Assembly (NCBI GenBank): GCA_026713105.1
Contig: JAPOPC010000115.1
Coordinates: 1-37,716, forward strand
Direction: 5' to 3'
DNA length: 37,716 bases
DNA from: Acidimicrobiaceae bacterium
GTDB lineage: Bacteria; Actinomycetota; Acidimicrobiia; Acidimicrobiales; Poriferisodalaceae
In this document: positions 16,204 to 24,163 of the stretch, one piece after another
Position numbering within the stretch: the stretch's first letter is position 1
Layout of the letters: each line of letters starts with the position of its first letter
The notes under the pieces: model-generated
Told to the model about the DNA's origin: nothing
Databases searched by the model: none
The model's input: the letters and a program-made list of their open reading frames with translations, nothing else
Made by a program: the position numbers and the translations under genes

Positions 16204-16869
16204 ATGCCGCGCACCGACTGGAATCCGATCCTGCGGGACGAGTTCTCAAAGCCTTACTGGCCGATCCTGCAGCAGTTCGTCGCAGACGAGCGCGCCCAAG
16301 GGCCGGTGTTCCCGCCTCATGATCAGGTCTTCGCGGCGCTGCACCTGACGCCCTACGCCGAGGTCAAGGTGCTCATCCTCGGCCAGGACCCGTACCACGG
16401 CCCGCGCCAGGCGCACGGGCTGTGCTTCTCGGTGCCCCACGGCGTTCCCCAGCCGCCGTCGCTGCAGAACATTTTCGCCGAGCTGCGTGACGACCTCGGG
16501 ATCGAGCCGCCGTCGCACGGCAACCTCGAAGGTTGGGCGCGTCAAGGAGTGCTGCTGCTGAACGCGTTCTTGACGGTGCGTGCCCGCCAGGCGGCTTCGC
16601 ATCGTTCGGCCGGCTGGGAAACGTTTACCGACGAGGTGATCCGCGCCGTCAGCGCAAAACCCGAGCGGGTCGTGTTCATCCTGTGGGGGGCGTTCGCCCG
16701 CCGCAAGAAATCGCTGGTCGACTTGACCCGCCATGTCATCATCGAGTCGCCCCATCCCTCGCCGCTCAGCGCGCACAACGGGTTCTTCGGCAGCAAGCCG
16801 TTCAGCCGAGCGAATGCCGCCCTGGCAGCCGCCGACCGCCAGCCCATCGACTGGAGCCTGAGCGACTGA
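16204..16869 (+). CDS. ung: Uracil-DNA glycosylase, family 1
   Basis: The 221-residue protein is a complete family 1 UDG, which removes uracil from DNA to start base-excision repair. The water-activating motif is LGQDPYHGPRQAHGLCFSV with Asp62. The middle block is LLLNAFLTVRA followed by SHRSAGWETFTDEV. The minor-groove-intercalating block ESPHPSPLSAHNGFFGSKPF carries the catalytic His. All active-site residues are intact. I start at the ATG at 16204; the frame open to 16099 lies inside the upstream kinase and adds low-complexity residues. The stop is only six bases from the convergent ATPase stop. It sits as the second gene of a two-gene unit. Confidence 0.95.
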   Translation: MPRTDWNPILRDEFSKPYWPILQQFVADERAQGPVFPPHDQVFAALHLTPYAEVKVLILGQDPYHGPRQAHGLCFSVPHGVPQPPSLQNIFAELRDDLGIEPPSHGNLEGWARQGVLLLNAFLTVRARQAASHRSAGWETFTDEVIRAVSAKPERVVFILWGAFARRKKSLVDLTRHVIIESPHPSPLSAHNGFFGSKPFSRANAALAAADRQPIDWSLSD

Positions 16870-16875
16870 GCGGCG

Positions 16876-18186
16876 CTATGGCCGCAGTGAGGTGAGCGGG
16901 ACCACGCAGACACCGTCGGGTCGCTCGTAGGCGTAGCCGGTGGCGGTGATCACAGCCAGCCGTGCGGGGGGACTGGTCCGGCCGCCCTCCAGCTTGGCCC
17001 GCAACCGCAAGAGCGATTTGGCGCCCTTGTCGATCGCGTCGGGGCCCCCGAGCTTGATCTCGGCCGCAGCCCAGCGGCCGTCGGCGTGCTCGACGATGGC
17101 GTCGACCTCGAGGTGGTGGCTGTCGCGGTAGTGCGACAACGAGCATCGATTCGCCTCGGCGTAGACCTGCAGGTCGCGCAGCGCCATCGACTCGAACAAC
17201 CTCCCGACGAAGCTGAGGTTGCGCAACAGCGTGTCGACGGTCGTCCGCAGCGCTGCTGCGGTGAGCGAAGGATCGACGAAATGGATCTTGGCAGCGTTGC
17301 GGGCCTGCGCCCGTGAGGCGATATGCGGTCGCCATGCGGGAATCTCCTCGACGACGAACAAGCGCCGCAATGCCGCGAGATAGCACGCAACGGTTCGTCG
17401 CTCCAGCGGCGGCTCTCCCGCGGCTGCGGAGTCTGCGGCGAGCACGGTGTGCCGCACTTCGGTGGCCACGTTTCGCGCAATCGATGCCAGCAATCGGCGC
17501 ACCCGCATCGGATCGCGTTCGACACCGTCGACCCGCGACACATCGGTGCGGCTGATCTCGTCGAGGTAGGCGCTCGCGGCCGCCGCCGCGGTCGGCAGAT
17601 CGGCGTCGAGTTGCTGGGGCCAGCCGCCGCGGCACGCGAGCGCGAGCACATCGCCCAGCGAGAGACCTGCGTCGGCTGCGGTGCATGCCTCGCCGTCGAT
17701 CAGGCCCTGCAGCGACACGTCACCGCTGGATTCCCCGCTCTCGAACAGACTCATCGTGCGCATCGGCACGCGCATGATCCGCCCGGCTCCCGAATGGCGG
17801 GTGATGTCGTCAGGCGGGTCGGCAGAGCCGGTGAGGATGAACTGCCCTCGCAGGCCGCGGGCGTCGCAGGCGCGGCGCATGGCGTTCCACACGGCGGGAG
17901 CAAGCTGCCACTCGTCCAGCAGTCGGGGCGTCGCCCCGTCGAGGATCGATGCCGGGTCCATTCCCGCGGCCAGTGCCGCATTGGCACGCTCGTCGAGATA
18001 GACGGCGCTGGCCGCAAACTGTCGTCCGGTCCATGTCTTGCCGCACGCTCGGGGGCCTTCGACGACAGTTGCGGGCATCGTCCGAAGCGCTGCGCGCATC
18101 CGCTCGTCCACCAGCCGCGGCCGGTAGCTGGCCGGTGCGATGTCGCTCGGGCCGGCGCCGCCAGGGTCGATTTTGACGGAATCCAT
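16876..18186 (-). CDS. AAA_14/DUF4143-type ATPase
   Basis: The 436-residue protein has the arrangement of the AAA_14 plus DUF4143 family. Walker A is EGPRACGKTWT with Lys50. Walker B-like RLLDEWQL follows near residue 90. The sensor-like FILTGSADPPDD comes next. The C-terminal DUF4143 domain is a PD-(D/E)xK-like fold and includes LFESMALRDLQVYAE, then DSHHLEVDAIVEH and AAEIKLGG, which supply a possible D...ExK nuclease site. Family members are common, horizontally mobile and of unclear function. The ATG at 18186 has GGAGAG four bases upstream, but that ribosome site lies within a hairpin. It is convergent with the uracil-DNA glycosylase. Confidence 0.88.
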   Translation of the reverse strand: MDSVKIDPGGAGPSDIAPASYRPRLVDERMRAALRTMPATVVEGPRACGKTWTGRQFAASAVYLDERANAALAAGMDPASILDGATPRLLDEWQLAPAVWNAMRRACDARGLRGQFILTGSADPPDDITRHSGAGRIMRVPMRTMSLFESGESSGDVSLQGLIDGEACTAADAGLSLGDVLALACRGGWPQQLDADLPTAAAAASAYLDEISRTDVSRVDGVERDPMRVRRLLASIARNVATEVRHTVLAADSAAAGEPPLERRTVACYLAALRRLFVVEEIPAWRPHIASRAQARNAAKIHFVDPSLTAAALRTTVDTLLRNLSFVGRLFESMALRDLQVYAEANRCSLSHYRDSHHLEVDAIVEHADGRWAAAEIKLGGPDAIDKGAKSLLRLRAKLEGGRTSPPARLAVITATGYAYERPDGVCVVPLTSLRP

Positions 18187-18218
18187 GGTGCTCTCCGAAT
18201 TTGGAGAGCACCATCATA
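18185..18218 (-). promoter_or_regulatory. Perfect 12-bp inverted repeat over the ATPase start, with -10 box
   Basis: ATGGTGCTCTCC (18185-18196) and its exact complement GGAGAGCACCAT (18203-18214) flank six bases. On the minus strand TATGAT (18218 to 18213) abuts it as a -10 box. The transcript would therefore begin at the hairpin, whose second arm holds both the GGAGAG ribosome site and the start codon. It could act as a DNA operator overlapping the -10 or as an RNA hairpin limiting translation. Confidence 0.6.
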
Positions 18219-18242
18219 TATTGAAACATCAGCTATACACCA

Positions 18243-18299
18243 ACAAAGTGGCAGTTAGTCCGCCGACAAAGTGGCAGTTGGTCCGCTGACGAGGTGGAG
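18243..18299. repeat. Two and a half tandem copies of a 23-bp repeat
   Basis: Copies lie at 18243-18265 and 18266-18288 and differ at two bases; a partial, diverged copy starts at 18289. Each begins ACAAAGTGGCAGTT. The region sits between the glyoxalase-like gene and the ATPase and codes for nothing obvious. Arrays of this kind occur at the ends of some insertion sequences such as the IS21 group, so this may be the scar of a lost element, or an operator array. Confidence 0.65.
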
Positions 18300-18365
18300 T
18301 ATCTGGCAGCGGATACGTGGAGTCGTTGCCGAAGCCGGGAACTGGCGGGGCCGCCCAGCCGTTGG

Positions 18366-18989
18366 CTAGCGCAGGGTGACGCGGCCGTTGGGGGTGTCGA
18401 GCGTTGCCTCGAAGGTGACGGTGTCCCCTGCGGTCACGTCCACGTCGATGCCGATGGTGCTGTGCAGCGCCTTGATGTGGTCCGGATCGGGGTGTGTGCC
18501 CGCGAGCGAGACGAGCGTGCAGCCGGTCGGTGTGACTGTCGCCGGGTGGGTGGTGTTGCCCCACTCGATGACAAAGGGGACCAGCCCGGGTCCGGCTGAC
18601 ATGGTCAGCGACCAGTGGATCTCCTCGCCGTCGGGCTTCACCCGGCTCATCGCCGAGATCGGGCCTGGGTCCTCGCCGCAGGCGGCCATTGCGGCGGTCA
18701 CGTCTTCGATGGTCTCGCCCTCAGATGCGTGTACGGCGAAGGTGATGAGCCGGCCCTCGCTCATGGCGTCGATGGCGAACGGGCGGCCGTTCGGCGGATC
18801 GGGCTGCTCGGGGTCGGGAGCGATGATCTCGAGGTAGACGTCGTCGCCGAGCGACATGAGCGTGTTGCGGGTGCCCATCCCCGGATGAGGCCCGCCTGGT
18901 GCGGCCGACATGCCGACCAGGGCCTCGACGGCTGCAGTCCCGGCTGCAAGGTTCGGTGCTGCGTAAACGATGTGATCGATGGCTGCCAT
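18366..18989 (-). CDS. Glyoxalase-like (VOC, Glyoxalase_3-type) protein
   Basis: The 207-residue protein begins MAAIDHIVYAAPNLAAG, the first VOC strand with a metal-type His, and continues with TRNTLMSLGDDVYLEIIAPD, a second typical strand ending in Glu. This is the Glyoxalase_3-like arrangement found in many actinobacterial proteins of unknown substrate. The C-terminal half (VIEWGNTTHPATVTPTGC onward) has a second, weaker beta-rich unit. There is no signal peptide. The ATG at 18989 has TAACGT six bases upstream and no ribosome site, so it is probably leaderless. It follows the fused CoA-transferase on the same strand but has its own promoter. Function not known. Confidence 0.8.
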   Translation of the reverse strand: MAAIDHIVYAAPNLAAGTAAVEALVGMSAAPGGPHPGMGTRNTLMSLGDDVYLEIIAPDPEQPDPPNGRPFAIDAMSEGRLITFAVHASEGETIEDVTAAMAACGEDPGPISAMSRVKPDGEEIHWSLTMSAGPGLVPFVIEWGNTTHPATVTPTGCTLVSLAGTHPDPDHIKALHSTIGIDVDVTAGDTVTFEATLDTPNGRVTLR

Positions 18990-18995
18990 GCGGGC

Positions 18996-19001
18996 ACGTT
19001 A
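18996..19001 (-). promoter_or_regulatory. Leaderless -10 box of the glyoxalase-like gene
   Basis: Minus-strand TAACGT, six bases, then the ATG at 18989. It lies in the 46-base gap after the CoA-transferase stop. Confidence 0.45.
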
Positions 19002-19035
19002 GCCACGGGCGGCAGACCCGTCTGCGCCTGCCGCG

Positions 19036-21495
19036 CTAGTCGAAGGCCTCGGCGGCTGCTAGCTCGGCTATCTGGTCGGCGTCGTAGCCGAGATGGTCGG
19101 TGAGCACCTCGTAGAGGTGTTCGCCGAGAGCCGGTCCGGCAGCTTCGGGCCAGACACGGCTGCGTGAAATGGAGAACCGGGGCGCTTCGATGGTCGTCGT
19201 GCCGTGCGTCGCGTGCGGGACCTCCACCCAATGGCTGCGGTGCTCGAGCTGGGGGTCGATCGCCAGCTCGGGGCTGTTCTGCACCCGGTGCGCGGCGATG
19301 CCGGTTGCTTGGCACTGTCGTTCTGCCTCTGATTCGTCGAGGTCGTTGGTCCAGGTGGCCACGGCAGCTTCGAGTTCGGGCCGGCGGGCCAGGCGCTCGG
19401 CGAGCGGCAGGTCGGCAAGCTCTGTGCAGCCGATGAGCCCTGCCAGCGACTGCCAGGCTGCATCGTCTTGTGCGACGATCGCGACCCAGCGGTCGTCGCC
19501 GGCTGCGGGGAACACCCCATGGGGACAGAAGTGATTGCTGGCGTTGCCCTGGCCGCCCACGACGTTGCCGTTGCGCAGGTACTCCAGCACGGCGGGCGCG
19601 ATGAAGTGAATGGATGCCTCCGCTTGGGAGAAGTCGAGGTAGCGGCCTTCGCCGGTGCGGCGTTGGTGGTCGATGGCGGCAAGCAGGCTGGCCGTTGCGG
19701 GGTGGGGTGAGGTGTAGTCGGTGATGGCGCCGTAGGGGCCGACCGGGGCTCGATCACTCCAGCCGGTGATGTTGTAGAAGCCGGCCAGCGCGCCCGACAG
19801 GTTTCCGTACCCCGCATAGTCGGCGAGCGGGCCGGTCTGGCCGAACAGGCAGCTCGACAGCACCACCACCGACGGGTTGATTTCGCGGACGCTCTCGTAG
19901 CCGAGCCCCCACGAAGCCATGATGCGCGGCGTGTAGGACTCACACACCACGTCGGCCCAGCGCACCAGATCTTCGGCCACTTCGCGGCCCGCCGCAGTGC
20001 CCGGATTCAGCGTGATGCCGAGCTTGCCGGCGTTCATGTTGTTGAACGTCGCGCCGTTCTCGGGCCCGGGCTCGTTGTTGATGAAGGGCAGGAATGTGCG
20101 GACGGCGTCGAGCCTCACCGACGATTCGACCCGGATCACCGTCGCACCGGCGTCCGCGAGCAGGCGCGAGACCGTCGGCCCAGCCACAGCCCACATGAAG
20201 TCGAGCACCTTGAGCCCAGCCAGCGGGCGCTCGGTGGCTGCCGCGGCCCGCGGTGCGGAGGCGGCGGGCGTGCGTTGGCCGGCGGGCACTTCGGTGACCA
20301 CTGGGGCCGCTGGGGCGAACACGGCGGGTGTCCGCTGGCTGGCAAGCACTTCGCCGGTGTGCTCGCCTACCTCGGCGACTCGATCTGCGGACCCGTCGGT
20401 CGGCTCGGGCTTCATCCAGTGGCCCGGGTATCGCTCGCCGTCGACGACGTCCCAGTAGTCACGGGAGGCGAGCTGCTCGGAGGCGGCGACGTCGGCCGTC
20501 GTCGCGACGGGGGCCAGCAGCAAGCGGTGCTTGAGCGCCAGTGCGAACAGCTCGTCCTTGGTGTGCGCTGCGGTGAACGCCGCCACGCATTCCTTGATCC
20601 GCTCGAATTCTTCGAGCGTCTCGCTGCCGTCGCCGAGCGCCATGCCGTACTGCACCCAGTCCTTGGAGGCGGTCGCGGCATCGCAGAATCCAGCCTCGTG
20701 AACCAGTTGCATCATCCGAGCCGTCGCGGGCCCGATGGCTGCACCGAACACATGGGTGAACGACACGTAGCCGTCGCTGGCCGGGTACACGACACGCAGC
20801 CGGATGGGTCCGCTGCGGATGCCGCCGCCCCCTCGCAGGGTCAGCGGCGCACCGACCAGCGAGCACAGCACCGACGACATGGTCGAGTTCATCGCGACGG
20901 CCTGCGCCGACACGTCGATGTGCTGGCCCAGCCCTGACTGGTTGCGTTCCACCAATGCCAGCGTCACCGCTGCAGCGGCCTGGCCGGCGGCATGGAGGAA
21001 CGCTTGGGGCACGCCGACGCCCAGCGGGGCCCGGTCTTCGTCGCCGCACATGTGCATGGGGCCGCCCGATGCCCACACGGTGAGATCGGTGGCTGCCCAG
21101 CCGGCCTTGGGACCGGTCTGGCCGAACGGCGAAATCGAGGCGATGACGAGTGCGGGGTTGATCTCGGCAAGTGCTTCGGGCCCGAGGCCGAGCGACGCCA
21201 TCTCGCCCGGATCGCCTGATTCGATCAGCACGTCGGCACCGGCCACGAGCCGCCGCAGGCCATCGGCGCCGTCGGGTGTGGCGATGTCGAGCTCGACAGA
21301 TTTCTTGCCCCGGGCATAGGGGGAGTGCACGAGCGAGTTGCCTCCGGCATCGAACGGCACCAGCCGCCGCACCGGCGTGCCGCCGGGCGGCTCGACGGCG
21401 ATCACTTCGGCTCCCAGCCTCGCCAGGATGAATCCCGCCAGGTGCCCCCGGTCGTCGGTCAGGTCGAGCACTCGATACGGCGACAGCAGCGTCAT
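19036..21495 (-). CDS. Second fused double-domain CaiB/BaiF CoA-transferase; N-half lacks the catalytic Asp
   Basis: This 819-residue protein has the same two-unit plan as the one ending at 8810, but the sequences differ widely. Unit 1 (about 4-380) opens with SPYRVLDLTDDRGHLAGFIL. The linker contains an imperfect repeat: ASQRTPAVFAPAAP and AGQRTPAASAPRAA. Unit 2 (about 424-815) opens with LAGLKVLDFMWAVAGPTVSR. The nucleophilic Asp is kept as Asp593 in AITDYTSPHPA, while the aligned place in unit 1 is a Phe (GVPQAFLHAAG, about 166). Unit 2 is therefore the probable catalytic half, and unit 1 a supporting half. A histidine-kinase/response-regulator gene lies just upstream on the same strand. 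The ATG at 21495 has TAGCTT ten bases upstream. Confidence 0.9.
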   Translation of the reverse strand: MTLLSPYRVLDLTDDRGHLAGFILARLGAEVIAVEPPGGTPVRRLVPFDAGGNSLVHSPYARGKKSVELDIATPDGADGLRRLVAGADVLIESGDPGEMASLGLGPEALAEINPALVIASISPFGQTGPKAGWAATDLTVWASGGPMHMCGDEDRAPLGVGVPQAFLHAAGQAAAAVTLALVERNQSGLGQHIDVSAQAVAMNSTMSSVLCSLVGAPLTLRGGGGIRSGPIRLRVVYPASDGYVSFTHVFGAAIGPATARMMQLVHEAGFCDAATASKDWVQYGMALGDGSETLEEFERIKECVAAFTAAHTKDELFALALKHRLLLAPVATTADVAASEQLASRDYWDVVDGERYPGHWMKPEPTDGSADRVAEVGEHTGEVLASQRTPAVFAPAAPVVTEVPAGQRTPAASAPRAAAATERPLAGLKVLDFMWAVAGPTVSRLLADAGATVIRVESSVRLDAVRTFLPFINNEPGPENGATFNNMNAGKLGITLNPGTAAGREVAEDLVRWADVVCESYTPRIMASWGLGYESVREINPSVVVLSSCLFGQTGPLADYAGYGNLSGALAGFYNITGWSDRAPVGPYGAITDYTSPHPATASLLAAIDHQRRTGEGRYLDFSQAEASIHFIAPAVLEYLRNGNVVGGQGNASNHFCPHGVFPAAGDDRWVAIVAQDDAAWQSLAGLIGCTELADLPLAERLARRPELEAAVATWTNDLDESEAERQCQATGIAAHRVQNSPELAIDPQLEHRSHWVEVPHATHGTTTIEAPRFSISRSRVWPEAAGPALGEHLYEVLTDHLGYDADQIAELAAAEAFD

Positions 21496-21662
21496 ACGCC
21501 CGCCGAAGCTATTCGCTGGGGGCGCAGGGATCAGTCGGGTCCTGTTGTGGCGGTGGTCACGTTCGCTGCCATCGAGATCGGGGGCAGGATCGTCAGCGCG
21601 GTGTTGTCGGTGCCGCTGAAGGTGCCGGAGGCGCCCTGCACTGCCAGCAGGCGGGCTGTGCG
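21496..21662 (-). other. Gap after the sensor gene with a 43-codon open extension
   Basis: Directly after the TGA of the sensor-regulator gene (21663-21665) the same frame stays open for 43 codons, to a TGA at 21531-21533. It could be readthrough, a small gene starting at an internal GTG, or the tail of a lost gene. The predicted residues (GASGTFSGTDNTALTILPP and onward) look like an extracellular beta-rich protein tail, but the stretch is too short to be sure. In GC-rich DNA such open runs also arise by chance. Confidence 0.25.
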
Positions 21663-24068
21663 TCAGGCGGCGGCGGCGCGATAGCCGACGCTGGGGACCG
21701 TGAGAATGTAGGTGGGCTTACGGGCGTCGTCGCCCAGCTTGGCCCGCAGGTCCTTGACGAAGGTGCGCACGCGCTGGGCGTCGCCGCCGGCGCCGTCTCC
21801 CCAGATGCGTTCGAGCAGCTGCTCGTAGCTGAGCGCGCGACCGGCGTTGATGCACAGCTCCGAGAGCAGCTTGTACTCGGTGGGGGTCAGGTTCACGGCC
21901 TGGCCTGCGACGGTGACCATGTGGGTCATGTAGTCGACAACGAGGTCGCCCATGCGGTAGGGCTCCGTGTGCTGGGACTGCGCTCGCCTGCGTAGTGCCG
22001 CTGCGACTCGGGCGAGCAGCTCGGTGGGCGAGAACGGCTTGACGATGTAGTCGGCCGCGCCCAGCTCGAAAGCCTTGGCGATGAGCTGGTCGTCGCCCCG
22101 TCCCGACACGATGATGACCGGCATCTCCAGCAGTCTGGGGTTGCGCCTGAGCAGCTCGAACGCGTCGGTGCCCGGCAGCATCAGGTCCAAGAGCGCGAGG
22201 TGGGGCATCTCGGCTGTCATGAGGTCGTCGAGGCCGCTCGGATCGTCGGTGACGACAGGGGTGTAGCCGGCCCGTGCGAGCGTGTTGCGGACGTAGCGCA
22301 GCGTTCGAGGTTCGTCCTCGACCACGAGGATGCGCTCCACCTTCGCAGGCGCGCTGGTGGCGGCGCCGAATTCGGGATCCGAGGGGCCGACTGCAACAGC
22401 CGACTCATCCAGGGTGGGGATCGTGAAGGTGATCTGGGCGCCCTGGTTCTGCCCGGAGCTGTGGGCCCAGATGCGACCGCCGTGAGCCTCGACGATGCCC
22501 TTGCAGATCAACAGGCCCAGGCCGTAGCCCGATCCCGGCCGGTGATCGTGGTCGCGGGCGGCACGCGAGAACTTGGTGAACAGCAACGGCAGGCGCTCTG
22601 GCGCTATGCCGGTGCCCTCGTCGGTGACCGAGACCGCCGTATGAGTGCCGTCCAGAGTCGTTGTCACGGTGATCGTGGACCATTCTTGGGAGTTGGCAGC
22701 GGCGTTGGAGAACAGATTGTGGAGCACTTGCGCGATCCGCTGGCGGTCTGCGCGGACCCGCGGCAGGTTCGGCGTCGAGTCGATCGTGATCTGGTGATGA
22801 TGCCCGGCGCCGAGGAACGCGCTCTTCGCGCCGTCGATGATTGAGGTCAGATCGGCCGGCTCGGGCGTCACCGACAGCGTGCCCGCCTCGATCCGGGTCA
22901 TGTCCAGCAGATCGTTGATCAGATCTCGCATATGGTCGGCACGTTCATCGACGATCTGGAAGAACTGGCGCACCTCGGAGGGATCGGGAGGCGTCAGCGA
23001 GCTGAGCACGGTGGCCGCAGAGCCCTTGATCGCGGTCAGCGGCGCCCGGAGCTCATGGCTGACCACCGCCAGGAACTCGGCCCGCAGCCGTTCCAGATCC
23101 TCCAGCGATGACATGTCCTGAATGGTGGCGATGACCGTCATCAGCCGGCCGTCGTCGGACCGGATCGACGAGGCGTTGACCAGCGTCGCCACCTCGCTGC
23201 CATCGGCACGCACGATCACCAGCTCCTCGGCCTGCACGGCCTCGTCGGCGTGCAGTGCCCGCTCGAACGGCAAATCCTCCAAGACAGTGTCCGAGCCGTC
23301 CATCCGCTTGTATTTCAGCTGCGCCAAGTCGGCCACCGAGATGGGCCCCTGCTCGGGCCCGATGCCGATCAGGCGGCGCACTTCCCGGTTTGCCATGACG
23401 ACGTTCTCCGAGGCTGCGTCCACCACCAGCACCCCCACCGGGGACGTGTTGACCAGCGCGTGGAGATCGGCCTTGGCCCGCTGCTCGTCGCCGTAGCGGC
23501 GGGCGTTGGTGAGTGCCATCGCCGCCTGGCTGGCGAACATCTCTACGGTTTCCTCGTCCTCGTGGGTGAGCTCGGAGCCGTCGTGCTTCTCGCCAACGAA
23601 GATCGTGCCGACCTGGCGGTCGCGCACCTTGATTTGGGCTCCGAGGAACGAGCCGATGTGCGGCTGGAACCCATCGAAGCCCACCGACTCCAGATGAGCG
23701 ACAAAGTTGCTGGTCCGGAGCGGTTCGTCCATCCCGCTGAGATACCCGAACAGCTCCATGCCGCGCTCGTAGCCCACTACGACCTGCTCATCGGCGGGGG
23801 ACAGGCCCGAGAACAGCACGTCCTGCAGCTCCCCGGCTTCGTTGAGGGTGGTGATGGCGCCGTAGCGGGCGCCGGTGAGGATCCGCGCGCCGTCCGCCAC
23901 CTCCTGCAGCACCGCGTCGAGGTCGAGATCCTCGCTGATGCGCAGGGTGGCCTCAGTCAGCCCCGACAGACGCGAGCGAAGCATCTCGATCTCGGCATTC
24001 AAACGTTCGATCTCAGTCAATCCGGGACCCGCTGACCATCGCCTGTGTGTGTCTTTTCGTGTCGACAC
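21663..24068 (-). CDS. One-protein two-component system: GAF-PAS-histidine kinase-receiver-OmpR winged helix
   Basis: The 801-residue soluble protein strings a whole signalling pathway together. A coiled start (18-45) leads to a GAF domain (about 48-195) and a PAS domain (about 203-320). The HisKA H-box is VVSHELRAPLTAIKG with His338. The ATPase boxes are N455 (NLFSNAAAN), VTDEGTGIAP and GSGYGLGLL. The receiver has the acidic pocket VVEDEP, phospho-acceptor Asp628 (LLDLMLPG) and Lys677 (YIVKPFSP). The OmpR-type winged helix (about 706-798) contains LTPTEYKLLSELCINAGRAL. All catalytic residues are intact. With no membrane span it should sense a cytosolic signal and bind DNA itself. The GTG at 24068 is the longest start; TTG at 24020 aligns with the start of the paralogue at 33627. 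Confidence 0.92.
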   Translation of the reverse strand: MSTRKDTHRRWSAGPGLTEIERLNAEIEMLRSRLSGLTEATLRISEDLDLDAVLQEVADGARILTGARYGAITTLNEAGELQDVLFSGLSPADEQVVVGYERGMELFGYLSGMDEPLRTSNFVAHLESVGFDGFQPHIGSFLGAQIKVRDRQVGTIFVGEKHDGSELTHEDEETVEMFASQAAMALTNARRYGDEQRAKADLHALVNTSPVGVLVVDAASENVVMANREVRRLIGIGPEQGPISVADLAQLKYKRMDGSDTVLEDLPFERALHADEAVQAEELVIVRADGSEVATLVNASSIRSDDGRLMTVIATIQDMSSLEDLERLRAEFLAVVSHELRAPLTAIKGSAATVLSSLTPPDPSEVRQFFQIVDERADHMRDLINDLLDMTRIEAGTLSVTPEPADLTSIIDGAKSAFLGAGHHHQITIDSTPNLPRVRADRQRIAQVLHNLFSNAAANSQEWSTITVTTTLDGTHTAVSVTDEGTGIAPERLPLLFTKFSRAARDHDHRPGSGYGLGLLICKGIVEAHGGRIWAHSSGQNQGAQITFTIPTLDESAVAVGPSDPEFGAATSAPAKVERILVVEDEPRTLRYVRNTLARAGYTPVVTDDPSGLDDLMTAEMPHLALLDLMLPGTDAFELLRRNPRLLEMPVIIVSGRGDDQLIAKAFELGAADYIVKPFSPTELLARVAAALRRRAQSQHTEPYRMGDLVVDYMTHMVTVAGQAVNLTPTEYKLLSELCINAGRALSYEQLLERIWGDGAGGDAQRVRTFVKDLRAKLGDDARKPTYILTVPSVGYRAAAA

Positions 24069-24098
24069 AAACCGTACGCGACCGGTATCGAACGATAC
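24059..24098. promoter_or_regulatory. Two inverted repeats upstream of the sensor-regulator gene
   Basis: GTGTCGACAC (24059-24068) is a perfect palindrome covering the GTG start. GTATCG-AA-CGATAC (24085-24098) is a six-base-arm inverted repeat 17 bases further upstream. Both are the size of regulator operators and could be autoregulatory sites. TACGGT lies two bases before the GTG, which is too close for a standard leaderless start. Confidence 0.4.
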
Positions 24099-24105
24099 GC
24101 ACAGC

Positions 24106-24139
24106 GCGTCCAGCGGGCGTGCGCACGCCCGCTGGACGC
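24106..24139. repeat. Perfect 34-bp palindrome
   Basis: GCGTCCAGCGGGCGTGC is followed at once by its exact reverse complement, with no spacer. It lies between the sensor gene and the MazEF module, just past the stop of the gene remnant at 24164-24292. It may be that gene's terminator stem (no T-run follows), a protein-binding site, or a recombination site. Confidence 0.8.
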
Positions 24140-24163
24140 AGGGTCTGGGTCTCGGTTTCCTGT

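Noticed and set aside
24106..24139. Integron attC or attI site for the perfect palindrome
   Set aside because: attC sites have imperfect arms with unpaired bases and conserved GTTRRRY ends; this palindrome has no mismatches, and no integrase is present.
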